Shown here: one piece after another, positions 42,549 to 55,620 of the stretch
Numbering within the stretch: the first letter of the stretch is position 1
Layout of the letters: each line of letters begins with the position of its first letter
Assembly: GCF_026914185.1 (NCBI RefSeq)
Contig: NC_070563.1
Coordinates: forward strand, 3,555,001 to 3,619,000
From: Puccinia triticina
Taxonomy: Eukaryota; Basidiomycota; Pucciniomycetes; Pucciniales; Pucciniaceae
DNA length: 64,000 nt
Direction of reading: 5' to 3'
Notes under the pieces: generated by a model
The model's database searches: none
What the model saw: the letters and a program-made list of their open reading frames with translations, nothing else
What the model was told of the DNA's origin: nothing
Translations under genes and position numbers: made by a program

Positions 42549-45103
42549 GCACCATCCTTTCCCCCCCTTTCTGCTACCCTCTTTGAGACACACCCTGCCC
42601 TCGTTTGTTTTATTTTGAAGAAGAGTCAAGTTCGTCAAGATTAGTAATTGTCATCAGGATATTAAGCATGTGTAGGCAAGTAAGCTTCTTGAGAATCTCC
42701 ACCGTTGTCTCACAGGTAGGAATTGCGATGATCCTACGGGCGCTTCCCGTAAGCATTGGCCAATCACATTTCAGCAACTGGTTTTCATTCCATAGACCCA
42801 ATCCAATTGCGGCGATGCCGCAGGCTTTCCTCGGCCAGCAGACATTATAAAAATTACTCCCGACACGTCATGCTCACAAAGGAGCTGTGTAAAGGTATTG
42901 TGATCAAAATTGATATGGATTGGGGGTTCGCTGGAACCCACGTATGGTCCATATCGAAACCCTCCGTTTCCACACTAAAGCAGTCGGGCACACTGATCAG
43001 TTTCTGTCTGGGCTTTTAGCCAGAGGCGGGTGGCACATGAATGCAACAACACATCGCCAGTAGTTGGACTCAAGTGTGAAATTTGAGTCAAACCTCCTTT
43101 GCAAGACTCAGAGGAACACAGGCCTCAGACTCTCAATCCCTGTGGCGCACCAAGCCTGGATATACGGATCTTTCATAAGCGCTACCTGTATATCATGAGA
43201 GGCAGTGGGCTAGGAAAATAAAAAACTTATCTTTGGCGACAAGTTTTAGACCTGTTTGGGCCACACATATGCACAGTGCCCTACCAGATGTTTATGGCTG
43301 TTGCATTATAATATTTTGGTTACCCCCAGTCATAAACAACTGGTACTAGGTTGCCCCTCTGGACTTTTGAAGTGCTTGTGAGTGTGCTTCTTCTGATGTA
43401 ATTTAGGCCTTGTAGCTGCATATAAGTCCTGATCCTATCCTTGCTTGCATCAGCTGACCTGCATCTCAAAAAGGGCTCTTTTTTCACCGCTCTCCAGGCC
43501 ATGAACCAAGAGCTATCCCGCTGTGACTGCCGCCATTTTGAAGAGAGGCAGCGCACCTTTCAACTGTTGCGGGGGCGGGAGCCATTTCCCGTGGGAAGTG
43601 GGTTCTTTGGGGGCACAAAGTTGGCCACCCACAAAAAACTCAAACTGCATGTGGGGCTGCCAGACTGCTGTTGAGTGGGGGTTAAGAGTCATCACTGCAT
43701 CATCCCTTGATTCTCATACATTTTTGGTTACTACCCCCCTCACCCTCAAAAAAAAATCATACATTTGAGGTGAGTGTACCTTTACCGGTCAAAATGACTA
43801 TTCATACATCTGGGGGGAGTAGGTTTTTTGGTTTTTGATAAATAAATTAATACATTTTTGTTACTGTGTTCCATAGGGGCTTTCCTCAAACTTAGCACAA
43901 GTCCCTTGCCTGCCGGGGGGCAGGGGCGCCAAGCGCCTTGCACAAAGTGCAACCTCCCATCAGGGAGGGACTTGTGTGCAATCCACTGGCGTGAGAGCCC
44001 CGCGTGCAGTTGGTGTTTTTTGCAGGTAGCCAACTTTGTGCCCCCAAGTCCCCCACTTCCCAGAGGGAATTTTGCTTGAACCAATGAAAGACCTGCATCT
44101 CCTCTTCAAATTGGTGGTAGGCATGCCACCATTGCCCTCCTCCCATGAGCTGGAGATTGGCTCAAAGGAGCTCACTTTCCAAGAATCCTTTGAGATGACT
44201 AATAGAGTTGTACAGCTCTGTACAGTAAATCTCACTCCCCACACGGCCACTTTTCCTTCATGATTGGAAATTTCAACCAGGAGGATCAGGCATTATATCA
44301 GCAGCTACAAGGCCCAAATTGCATCAGAAGAAGCGCACTCCCAAGCACTTCTTAAGTCCAGAAGGGTGACCTCAACAGGCCAATGGTTAATGTTTAAAAA
44401 TGAAAAGAGTGAAAAAAAGCCTGATACAGGCTGATATTCCTGGGGCTCTCAGGCCAGATACAGGTTTTTGCAGGTAAGCCTCTCTGTGAGCCAGAGACCC
44501 TGCAGGGCTGCCCCTTCAGGGCTCTCACAGTGAGGCTTTGTTAAGCTCGGGCTTTCCTGGGTCCTGGGTGCACATTGATATGCAATTTGCATAACAATGG
44601 ACAGAAATTTCAACAAATCTTTCAGTTTTTTGTTTCAATCACAACTTCAGGGGTATTTGTGGGTGGAATTTTTCAATTTCAAATATGCATTCTATCCACC
44701 CATGCAGAGTACTTTTTGCAGAGGCTGAGATATCTGCCTGATATTTTGGAAAGCCAAGCCTTTTCAACTGAACCAGCCATCAAATTGATATGGGTTTTTT
44801 TCACAGGGGAGCTGGAGTATGAAGTCCAAGTAAAGAAAATAGCAAACTGATCAAAATCAATGATGACAAGACATGGGAATTATTTTCAGAAACCTGAATC
44901 ATTGTGTGTGGAACTGGATTGATCGGATTCGGGGGTGAGCTGTGTAGTCAGGCCGTGGGAACCCGAAAAAATATTCTCGGGGGCAAACCAATATTTTTTT
45001 GGTTCAGACTCCAGAGAAACAAAGAAGCGGAAAAACGTCGGCGGCTTCCCGGCCATCGAAGCATCCGGTGTACGTCAGCCCGTCCTTGGTGCGCTCGGCA
45101 AGC
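42549..45103. other. Intergenic region with an inverted repeat pair
   Basis: No convincing gene. A sequence near 43585-43665 (GGGAAGTGGG..., GGGGGCACAAAGTTGGC) reappears inverted near 43985-44068, forming an imperfect foldback of roughly 480-700 bp. Both sides also carry GACCTGCATCTC (43459 and 44089). Other ORFs here are short and unlike proteins. A possible non-coding first exon of the next gene lies at 44900-44935 (donor GGTGAGC, acceptor GGTTCAG). Confidence 0.5.
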
Positions 45104-48100
45104 ATGAGCCGGCTCCTGAAGGGGAATCAAGCCGATTGGGACACTTTCATGCCGACCGCGACACGATTGATCGAATCTTTTGGGGCATTCTATAACCGAT
45201 CGACCGATTTCCGAGCAGCGCTCAAGTGGGAAGACCTCAAAGCTCAAGGCTACCGGCCCGTCAAGCGATCCAAGCTGCACTACCGATGGTGGGAAGAAGA
45301 ACGTAAACGAGGCCGGGTCCAGCCTGATCATGAACCAAGCTACCCACTCTCCAACCTCCATGATCAACCCAAAACGCCCTTCGCGAAAAATCCGACTGGC
45401 CCGCAGCGCCGGCATTTCAGCACTTTCTCAATCGCACATCGCAACCAGGATACTTCGCCTGCTAACCTCAAGCGACCCACTTCTCGTATTCTTCACAAAA
45501 ACTCTCCAGATGTGGTCAACATCGTCGGCGATCATACAGCCTTTGCTTTTCCCGATCTAGATTACACTCTCCACGATGCCGATTCTGATCCCGGGACTGC
45601 CGTGCGTCGACAACTGGGCGTCTCCCCAGGTGCCAAAGGTATCAGAGGACTCAGACCGGGAAGCTTCCTGGAATTAAGAAGGTAAGGTCTAAATCACATG
45701 AAAATCGTTATGACCGCACCAAGATATTACCGCATCAATCTCAACTGATCCAGAGATTTTTGTCTGCTTTGATCATAACAGAACCAACCAGTCAGAGGGT
45801 GGAATTCTCGTGCGAGCTCATGGTAACGGGGTGGTGTATGTCAATCGAGCTGGGGAGATTCGATTAAGCATCTTAGACAATGTGATGTACATCATGCACG
45901 GCATCGTCTCAGAGGATGTAGCTTCGCGGGCATATGACGAGAACTACTCGATCGATGGATTGAACGATCCCGTGATTCCAGTGAGTTCGTTGGAAATAAG
46001 CCCAGCAGAACTTGCCGCGAAGGGGGAAACAATGGCAGCTGCCCGGCGAGACTGCTGTCGTGCGCTCCGAGTTCTTGAAAAGCGACTTGATCAATGCCAC
46101 TCGAGCCTCACTAAGGCAGGCTCTTACAACCTCTACTCTCGATTCCGCCATCCTGACCCTCGAAAGTCCGCCCAACTGACGAGTGAACAGGCTGTCCGAT
46201 TCTTGCTGGGCCCGCATCACGCGCAGGATGAAGTCATGGTCTTTGCACTGCATCAACAACTGATGGAAAACGCCGATATGTTCATAGCCAATGCACGAGA
46301 AATGCGCGACGGATCCAGTTTCTCGGTCCAGCCATCTCACACTCTCACTGCGCTTTACACCGTCAGAGGTTGGATCGCCCAGGACTCAAGCCAACTGCAG
46401 AGTTTCGTTGAAAAGTGTAAAACGATCGTTCAAGCACAACGACAACAACAAGCTAGCGTCAATCCAGACACTCAACTGAAATATGCCTCCTTGACGTTTC
46501 CAACCTGGACCCCGACCGATCGTATGTTCATCGAAGTCTTCCATGCCATTGCCATCAATCAACGGATGATTCAGGATCAGCCCTACAGCACAATAGCCGC
46601 GTGCATTTTGAAGAAAATCGGCCTGTACGATTCGGAGGCGATGGCCAAAACTTGGCCGTCATTGACCTTCGATCGCTTCGGGGCCATCGCTCTCTTGAAA
46701 GACTTGGGGATCCTGCCGGCTTGGCAAAGCGTTGGACTTTGGAATCCCGACTTGGATCTGACCGAGAGGATCTCTGAACAATTCAAGACTGTTGCTCATT
46801 CTTCTAGCCAGAAATCCAAAAACGAAAGCTCTCCCCCTTCAGTCGTTCCGCCTTGCCCATCCTCGCCCCACTTGAAAACCGATCGAACTTTGCAGCGGTC
46901 CCCGTCCTTATCAGACGATCCCGCTGATTCATTGCGACACGATTTCGGCGACCTGCCTGTTTACATCATCGATGATCCCGGGGCTCAAGAGTTGGATGAT
47001 GGCATTTCAATCGAGCTTATCAATCAATCGCCCGGGCAACTTGAAGCTTGGCTCCATGTCCACATCGCCGATCCCACTGCCCATCTAGGTCCATCCGACC
47101 CAATATCCCTACGTGCGCGAGCATATCTTGATACTGTTTATCTTCCTGGATTCACTCTACCCATGCTTCCGTCGCAATTCATCGAACGTCATCGAATGAG
47201 TCTTGGTTCGAACCACAAGTCAAGTCAACATCAGCACGACCAGAAGACGCTCTCGTTCAGTGCTCGGATCAACCAACAGGGAGAGATTATCGAGTACAAG
47301 GTCCGACCGGGTCTGATCAAGAACACCAAACAGCTCACCTATCAAGCCGTTACCGAGGTCCTTGATGGCCCCAAAGCATCTGCGCAACGCGTGATCCATA
47401 TTGGCCCTGATTCGGACCGGACCAGTCGAGGTGAAGCCAGCTCGAACCGGAATTTATCATCCCAAGAGCTTAGCCAAGCCGAGCGAGATCAGATCCTAGA
47501 GTTGGGTCGATTTTCTCAAATTCTCACCAAGCGACGAGTGGATGATGGCGCGATGGGATGGCATCTGCCAATGGCCCAAGTGTCCATCAAGTCCGATCCG
47601 ATGGTCACGCCCAGTTTGGGGATTCCTCCAGCCCCGCGTATCGCCGTCGGTACACCGTCATTCTCCGTCAGTCTACCCGGGCCAATCACTGATTTCAAGA
47701 GCCATTCCTGGGGGATGAGTAGTGCCCAGACGCTCGTGAGTGAGATGATGATCATGGCCGGAAGACTTGCGGGTCGGTTTTATGTTGATTCGGGTGCGTC
47801 GAACCAAGACTTTCGGCTGGCCTTCCGATCCCAACCGTCGCCAGACCTAGTGGGCTCGACTCAGAACGAGGAGAGCTGGAAGGAGCTACGGAAATCGATC
47901 GATCCCAGGTCGGGCCTAATCAGCCCGTTCAAGTTCCAGAAATCCAGGATCATGTTCATGCCTGCCGTGAACGGCTTAGAGCCGATGGACCACTTCCCAC
48001 TGGGGATCAACGACCGCTTTGGGTATTGTAAAGTGACGAGTCCGTTGCGACGATACAGCGATCTGGTGGCCCACTGGCAGATCAAAAATGCGCTGCTGAG

Positions 48101-48683
48101 AGGGGCCGATCGACGGCCATATGCGGACTCCCAGGGTGTGCTGTCGTTGAAGGGGATGAAGGAGCTGGTGGATCGGATGGACCGAGAGAGCAAGCCGATC
48201 GTCAACCTGGACCGAAAGATGAGCCTCTCCTGGCTCAGTTACCTCCTGCGCCGGATGCTCGCCGACCGGGCCGGCGCATCGGACTCGGTCAAGATCTGGG
48301 CCGCGGATGGCAGCGGGTCGGAAGGCTTCAAGACGCTGGTCAGCCAGCACCTGACGGCCATCATCCTCCAGGACCCGGTGCTGATGCGCTTCACCAACCG
48401 CTGGTCGTTCAAGGCCTACATCCCCGAGCTCGGCTTGCGCGCTAGTCTGATCACCGACGAGGTGGAGGACTGGTTTGCCGGTTGGGTCGACCATCAGCAT
48501 CATCTCCGCCCCACCGATACGCCGACACCATCCCTCTCCTCCTCTTCTTCTTCTCCTCTCCAGGACCATGACCCTGTGGGCCTGAGAGTCCCCGTTTATA
48601 TCGCTTATATCAATCAAGAGGATCATCTCATCTTGAAACTCGACCGTAATCGCCCCAATTTCCTGATTGAATCGACTGTTTAA
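45104..48683 (+). CDS. DSS1: Mitochondrial RNase II-family 3'-5' exoribonuclease (DSS1/MSU1/CYT-4 type)
   Basis: Exons 45104-45681 and 45782-48683 (intron 100 bp, GTAAGG...AACAG) give 1,159 residues. The RNB catalytic domain begins near residue 580: DDPGAQELDDGIS (~590-602) carries the metal-binding acidic residues, WLHVHIADPTAHL follows, and TSPLRRYSDLVAHWQIKNAL (~945-965) is the family signature. The long N-terminal half fits fungal mtEXO proteins, which degrade RNA processively 3'-5' with the Suv3 helicase in mitochondria. The N-terminus is basic and Ser/Arg-rich, suiting a targeting peptide. ATG 45104 is the first in-frame ATG; the frame is open upstream to about 44999 without ATG, so a spliced extension is possible. 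The next gene on the same strand starts 195 bp downstream. Confidence 0.9.
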
Positions 48684-48878
48684 CTTGTGTTCTTTCGTTT
48701 GCTTTCTTGTGATGGATATTTCGATTTCTCTTTTTGATTTTCTTGACGGTTCAGTAATAATGCATACATACATACATATTTTACGGATTGATGATTTTTC
48801 CCAACAGTGCCTTTTTCGTGTGAGTTGAGTTGGCTGGTTGTGTGAGCCTCCGCCAACTCCGACTCAGCGTGTGCCCCC

Positions 48879-51800
48879 ATGGACCACCCACCCCCAGCTG
48901 CCCCTCAACGCACATCGGACCTGCTGACCATACCCGACCAGATCCCTGCAGATTGGCCGGCCGCCTTCCAGTCGGCGCGAATCAAGTACATCATCCCGGC
49001 CGATCAGGCCGCCGTCCTGCCCGGATCGGCCGACCCACTTCCCCCCGACCACCCAGACCTCTTGGCTTGGTTGGACAAACTGATCAAAACGCCCACTCGA
49101 CCGTCCGTTTATCTGGGTAAGCGTGCCCATCTTGGGAAGCCGGAAAGTATCGCCACGTCAACTTATAATCGGTGGCTCTTCATTCCAGGTGAATCGTTGA
49201 CGGTCCACATCCTCTTGAGTCTCACCGAACCTGCGAAGGTCGAATCCAAAGAACACCATCACATTCAAAGCCATCTTCTAGCCAACCTATCGATCCATGT
49301 CCAAGGCAGCTTATTACCGGCAAGTCCCACCGCCTTCCCTTCGGCTCGATCGGAGAGGTATGATTCAGCGGACCCATCGCCGATACAGAATCGTGGCAAG
49401 CAATCCAATTCGCTCGATCATCCTCAGCCCTCTATCCGTGTTCCTCACTCCCCCGCCTCAAGCCAATTCGAGGCCCATCAGTTATCCAATTCCTCCCAGC
49501 TTTTCACTGCCAGCTTCTCGCATCCCAAGCGAGAGTCTCACAACGAATCCGATCCGCAAGACTCAAACCATTCTCAAACACTGAAGCCTTCGAATAGCGG
49601 CTCTCATGTCACAATACAGGTGGCCAAGCTGGCAAATCAATGGTTGGTTGTTTGGAAGGTTGATTGTGAAATTGGTGTGTCTCTCTGCTCGCTATCATTT
49701 CGTTTTATGTATCTCCATTATCACCTTTTCCCATGGCCAGAGATAACCTTTTCTCAAGAAGTAGTGAGCAATCTGTTTACTGATCACGTCATGTTCTGAA
49801 CTGCTTCAATTGACAGGAAATAAACAGAATTCGACCCAGCCTGGCTCCCTCGCACTATCAACAGTCATAACCTATCATGCGACCCAATCTCCCATACTCG
49901 ACCCGCCTGGAGCCTCGATTCTATCCATTCCCCTCTTGTCAGACTCGCCACCGAATTTCAATCCACAGCCACCTTCTTCCCGAGTTGCTCATTCCGGCTT
50001 CGAGAACGCGATCGAAATCGATTTGTTCGATGGAATGGGACGAGGTTATTGTCACGTTCACAATTTTATCGCTCAATTTCCTATCATTTCTCAAATTACT
50101 GAGGTCGCTGATTCATGAATTTGTTCCCCTTCTCAATGTCCACTCTGTCCATTCTCTCCCGTGCTGGCCCCTTCAGATGTTGCTGTCTCTCTTACCCGCC
50201 CATTAATAGCTCCCGGCAGCTCAGCATCAGTTTACCAGAACGAATCCAGCCACAAGACGGTCCAATCAAACCGGCAAGGGCCACCTACTCGATTTTCACA
50301 CTCACATGTGAATTCCAAGATCTCAAATCCCAGTCGATCCGAAGACTATTTACCCTCGCTTCCGGAAGAGCGCCGTCAGAGCGCACCGGCTGTTTCAGTA
50401 CCTATAGTCAGGAGAGCTTTTAGCAGTGCTCATCACAAAGAACCTACTCCGATCCGTCTCACCCACCAGGAAATCGAGCCAAGAGTCTCGGACTTGCTAT
50501 ATCTTGAAAAGCATCTGTCGTCAGCCATTCCAATAGTCGACCCCCTCATCCTCAGGGTTGACACCATCGCTCCCCAACATCGGTTGAAACCTCAAGAGCT
50601 GACGAATGAGCAACTAAACCATCCTGAGATCGAATTCATCGAAATGGAAAAGCCTTTTAATCCAATGCTGATGCTGGAACTCTGTTATTCGCGAGACTCA
50701 CTGAGTACTGCACCCGATGATGATTTCTTGATTGACAGTCTCGATATCAAACTTGAACAAGAGGGATTGCTGCCTGAGTTTGATAATTTTGTCGGCAGAA
50801 CCATTAAGATCGTACCCATCCATCCAACCCAACCACCAGCTGATAATCTTCCATATCGAATATCACAGAACGAAGTTCATAGCTTGATTTATGCTGTCCA
50901 AATCGAACCGGCCGACTTGCCGCCTGAGCAAGGCCAGCACCGCGATTCATCTTCTTTGCAGTATGGCTGTCCGCCCATCTATATAAGCTTACCTCCGTCC
51001 ACTTTGATTTCGAACGTGAGCTCTGCATTTAAACATCGAAAAAGTGGGATCCCGATCGTTCAGGAAGGACATCATGTATCTGAAGATGAAAATATGCTGA
51101 GCTCCGCAGCCCTTGGCCGAGCCGATAATTACATACAGGGCAATGGATCGACGACCTGGGCTACTGGAAGGCCTCAAAAATCAATCAGAGTTTCTCCGCT
51201 CGGGAAAGCTCACGATTCTGGTCTGGGAGATCCATCTGTGTCCGAAGCTAGGCACTTGTCTCTACTCAAGAAGCCGGCTGCGGGGGTTTATTCGCTCTCA
51301 ATTGCAATCCGGGGGAAAATGGTGTCACATGATTCAAAGATCGAATCGACTGGGCCGATCGGCGCCACGTGGACCAGTCTGCTCAGCTCACTCGACTTGT
51401 CCGAGCCAACAACTCTCGATCTTCGGAGACAGGCGACCAAAGAAAGTCTAGGGATAGCATCAATTCCTTGGCCCGGGGATGAACACGCTGAAAGATTTGC
51501 TAGTCGAAGCCCCGTTCGTGATCTCATGCTGCCCGGAAGATGCGATGACGATCATTATAATAGTTCAGTATTACCTCGTGGCGGGTTGGTTGCAGGTAGT
51601 AAGCGACATACAGCCTCCAACCTGATCAATGCCCTCCAGGAACTATCCACTTTCCAAAAGAGAAGTTCGACCGGAGGAGTAACGCTAACGTTGGAGCGAT
51701 CCCGAATGCATAAGAAACAGCTATCACCACTTGCTATTGGACATGACACGACACTCGTCCATCAGAAAGCCCATGGCGACGACCTATCTCTTCCCGACTC

Positions 51801-52886
51801 TCCGCCGTCCAGTGTACCTAACACCGGCCGACGATTTCTTCCAAACAATCGACAGAGAACTCCTACTCTAACCACCAATCATCCGTCGCCCCAAGTCCCC
51901 GAACGCGCGCATCAACCTGCTGAAGGGGACCCTGGGGACTATCCTGGAAGTTCGAAAGCCAACAGACCTCATGTTGCTCGAGGAGCAAGGCTCAACACGC
52001 CGGGCCTGATTGGCTCTTCCTTTGGGCACCCGGTCCCGACTGGTGGGGTCGGCGGTGCTTTCGAAAGAGGGAGGGGCAGCGGCAGAGGCGAGATGATGAT
52101 CAAGGTGAACTGCTCGAGTCCGACGGGCGGGGCCGGGACGAATAGGTTCAAGGTCTTGCAAGAGTTTTCCGTAGAGATCCTCGTCTTTAATCGCTCCTCT
52201 TCGGCGTCGACCGAGGGCCCATTTAAAGTCAAGATCCTTACGAATACTGATTATCTTCGAAATGGGAGCCCTCACGAGCCTCGTCGGACTCATCCTTCTG
52301 CTCCCCTGCATTCTCTCCATCCTGTTGATGACGATTGTGGTCATGAAATTGCTGCGGGTGTTGTTTCTTTAGACGAGGCCATTCAAATTGGGTCAGTACT
52401 TTTTATTCTTTTTACCTCCTCTGTTCTTCCCAAAACTGCCCACTCGGTAGACCTCAAACTGGGCAAGTTTGGAACAAGCAAACCACCCAAGTGGAAACCC
52501 CTCCTTGCGAAAACACAAACGTAATGAGTGTGATACGTGTCCACTTGGAGTCTCCACGCCGTTGTCTGTTACTGTCACTATTTTGTGACATAGCATTCAG
52601 GAAAATGCCAGTCAATTGGATGCTGTTAAACTGACGTTATGTATCTTTCAATTCAACTTAATATGAATATATGTTTGAGTGTAGACCGTTAGGCGGCGGA
52701 GAATGTCAAGCGGTGAAGATCAGATTGATCGGCCTGAAGCCGGGTATCTTTCAACTGCAAGGAATCCACTTCGCATCGATCCCCAAAAATCCTCACCAAC
52801 ATCAGCAGCAGCAGCAGCAGCAGATGCAGATGCCGCAAATCTCTCAGTTTGTCTTGGTAGAACCCCTCGTCGTTTTGATAGAATGA
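48879..52886 (+). CDS. Probable TRAPP complex subunit, Trs65-like
   Basis: Exons 48879-49116, 49189-49674, 49817-50044, 50177-52391 and 52685-52886 total exactly 1,123 codons. The N-terminal part has beta-rich segments (GESLTVHILLSL, LANLSIHVQGSL, LALSTVITYHA); the middle is long and Ser/Pro-rich; the C-terminal part returns to beta-sandwich text (YSLSIAIRGKM, EFSVEILVFNR, PFKVKILTNTDY). The end, IGPLGGGECQAVKIRLIGLK then PGIFQLQGI, resembles the close of Trs65/TRAPPC13 proteins, which act at the Golgi in TRAPP-mediated Rab activation. The last exon carries a CAG run coding Q7. The intron at 49117-49188 is a multiple of three without a stop, so read-through would add 24 residues. The donor at 50045 (GTTATT) is weak. 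The family call is tentative. Confidence 0.6.
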
Positions 52887-53466
52887 AGCTTCTCTTCTGC
52901 ATCGTCGTCCTCCTCAAATCGCCATTGTATTGTTGTGGGTGTGTGTATCTCTGTACACGTATCATGCCAAGCCTGTTCTGAATCCAACAAATATATGCAC
53001 AAGAAAAACTCTCTCAACTGCTAGCAGCTGACATGTGGGTTACTACTGTGGAACTGTTGTTTCTAGCTCCACCCAAACAAACATCAGATTTTTCTGCACA
53101 GTCATATCCCCTGCAAAAAAGATTTTATGATTTTATGATTTATGCATGCATAAAATTATGCAAACCAACTTTGAACACCATGATTGAAGCTTGGTCAACA
53201 GTAAGCCTTGGCAAAGGCTTGTGTAATGTCACTTCCTTCTCCCCAGATAACAACCTATGTAATTCTCAAGCTCATGTGCTGACAGCAACTGAGCCTAACT
53301 AAGCTGGGCGGCATCCCAGTCTCACCAGAGAGGCTTATGAACTAAAAGAACTAAAACACAAAGCTTGCGTGAGCCAAGCATGATATAGAGGCCACTCTTT
53401 CCCTCCTGGTTTCTATGCCACTCATCAGAATTTTTCTCTCTTTTTGTTCATGGGGCCAGCTTTATG
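52887..53466. other. Intergenic, no gene seen
   Basis: Downstream of the Trs65-like gene; short ORFs only. It contains the likely 3' untranslated region of that gene. Confidence 0.4.
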
Positions 53467-54628
53467 CACTCCAAATATTTACGACATGCACTCCAAAAAG
53501 GGAGTGAACTTGTGTCTACTCCAACAAGTATTGGAGTGAACATAGGTTCACTCCAAAAGTGGGCTAAATTGGAGTGTTCAGAAGTTCACTCCAATATATA
53601 TTTGGAGTGAACAAAGGTTCACTCCAGAAGTGGGCTAAATTTGAGTGTTCAGAAGTTCACTCCAATATTTATTGGAGTGGAAACTTGTGCACTCCAATCT
53701 TGAAACTTGGTCTGTTTCAAGATTGGAGTGTACTACTGTACACTCCAATAAATACTGAAGTGCACACCTATTTTAATTACATGCATGCACTCCAAGCAAC
53801 TCCTCCAGATCAAAAAAGTTGTGCTCTGAACCTTGGAGACTCTTCCTCCGCCCTACAGAAAAACTTCCACCACACATTCCTCCCCTTAATACTAGCCCCC
53901 AAAGATTCCAGTGACTCTGAGCCTATTTATCTGCTCTTTTTCAATGGGAACAACGCTGTAACAGCTGCACTGCTTTTAGCGCAGCAAAGCGGTTTTTGTG
54001 CTGCTGCGCTAACCGCTTTTTGTTTTCCATGAAAAAATGATGATTTGTAGCGCGCTAAAAAATTGGGCACATAGCACTGAACCGCTGCATTTCAGAGGCA
54101 GTGCAGTGGTTTGCAAAACAAGAACAAAAGTGGTTTAACTTATGTTGAAATTCTGCTATCCGCTAAATTAGCAATAGCACAGCAGTTTTCCACTCCCACT
54201 GCGCTATCACTAATTGCCCTGGGTGGGTAGTGGTCAATTGCTGCGTGTAGCAGTTGGCTCAGCAGTTTTTCAACAGCTTCCGCTGCATGCCTCTTGGACG
54301 TAGCGGTGTGACCGCTGTGCTGCGCTGAATGACCACTTTTTTTAGCACAGTGCAGTGTTTACAAAATCAATTGGAATCACTGGCCACACTTTTTTGGAGT
54401 GCCCAGCGGTCCACACTCCAAAACAAAATGGAGTGGGTTGAGTTTCATGAGTGCCTAATTTTATACTCCATTTTTTTTGAGTGCACAAATTTTCACTCCA
54501 ATAAATATTGGAGTGAACTTCTGAACTTTAGCCCACTTTTGGAGTGAACCTTTGTTCACTCCAAAATTTATTGGAGTAGACACAAGTTCACTCCTTTTTT
54601 GCAGTGCATTTAGTAAATATTTGGAGTG
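53467..54628. mobile_element. CACTCC-ended foldback element, ~1.16 kb
   Basis: The ends CACTCCAAATATTTAC (53467) and GTAAATATTTGGAGTG (54628) begin inverted repeats of some 250-300 bp. They are packed with CACTCCAA/TTGGAGTG units and GTTCACTCCAAAAGTGGGC. CACTN ends with subterminal repeats suit a non-autonomous CACTA-like element. No clear target duplication is visible. The middle is occupied by a second, GC-different element at 53968-54357. Confidence 0.7.
53968..54357. mobile_element. Second CACTG-ended element nested in the first
   Basis: About 390 bp from CACTGCTTTTAGCGCAGCAA to ...TTAGCACAGTGCAGTG. The interior repeats GC(A/G)GCGGT/ACCGCTGC in both orientations. The duplication at its ends is unclear, so the borders are approximate. 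Related in style to 58014-58850. Confidence 0.5.
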
Positions 54629-55620
54629 CTGTTGGATTTCCATCTCTTCCCTCTGCCTCTTCTCCTATCAGTCCTTGTGTGTCATCCTATCTCATCATAT
54701 GCCCATCTCTACCTGTGTTGTCCTATGTGTTGTGGTCATACTATCTTGTCTTGACAGCCTTGTGACATCAATCCCAGCCTGTACTTGCCTGATTAGTTTT
54801 CCATCTGTGTCCAACTCTCTTGTGCGCGTACTCTGTTTGTGATAGTCTGAATGTCACCAATCTCTCCTTGAGTTCCCTTTGTTTCCATCACATTTCTATG
54901 CATATTCATTTTTGTCTCAACCCACAACTTGATTACCTGTACATAGTCTATATAAGATAGTCTAGTATCCAGCTATCAATCTCCATTGGTTATTCTCTTT
55001 AAAAATCCGCTCTGTCCTTGAGCCGCATCCGGTGAGCGTCCCCCCTCACTGCCCCTCCTCTTGAGCCTCATGGCTCTCTTTTTGTGTCCACTTGAGCATC
55101 TGTGTCCTGAGTCCTAATCCAAAAAAGTGCATAAAGCCAACCCCTTTGTTTATCTGACAGCTTATCATCTTGATTTTTCAGCATTTTTTTCATTGCTGTA
55201 CCCTCACCCCTTCACATTTGAAACTCAACAACAAGAAGTAGTATTAAGTTCAAGGATTTATTTACCATAGATGCAGACAAGAATTTTCAGTAAAAGAAAC
55301 ACAGAAAAATCAAGCTTATACAGATGTATCATTTTGTAAAGCCCATGCTGCACGCAGACTTCACAAGACTATCACAAGTTCCTGATACTATTTCAACTCA
55401 ATCCCGCTTCCCCACCTAGCTTGGCAGAGAACTGGATCGCTCTTCTCTCTGCTGTGGCTAGGTGAGTCTTACACTTTCTTTTCTCATTTTCACTTCATGA
55501 TATTATTGTAGATAGACTAACGGAGAGAACTGGATTGCTCTTCTCTCTGCTGTGGCTAGAAATACATACGTTGGAGCTAGAAATATAGGCTATTCGCCTT
55601 TCTCCCTTCGTGCACCCGAT
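54629..55620 (+). other. Possible LTR or leader with TATA-like box and duplicated splice-like segment
   Basis: A TATA-like CTATATAAGATAG lies at 54950. Further on, a 35 bp segment (GAGAACTGGATCGCTCTTCT...GTGGCTAG) at 55427-55461 is repeated with one change at 55525-55559. GTGAGT follows the first copy, and the second ends in CTAG, so the interval could be an intron. This repeats the LTR architecture of Copia-1 and Copia-2. No element coding is adjacent, so it may be a solo LTR. Confidence 0.4.

Noticed and set aside
44904..45195. Upstream ORFs as the start of the RNase II gene
   Set aside because: They are in other frames or lack ATG in the right frame; ATG 45104 is the first in-frame start. 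A spliced non-coding or short first exon remains possible.
47976..48773. 265-residue minus-strand ORF over the RNase II gene
   Set aside because: Opposite the RNB signature and its frame; codon shadow without a recognisable domain.
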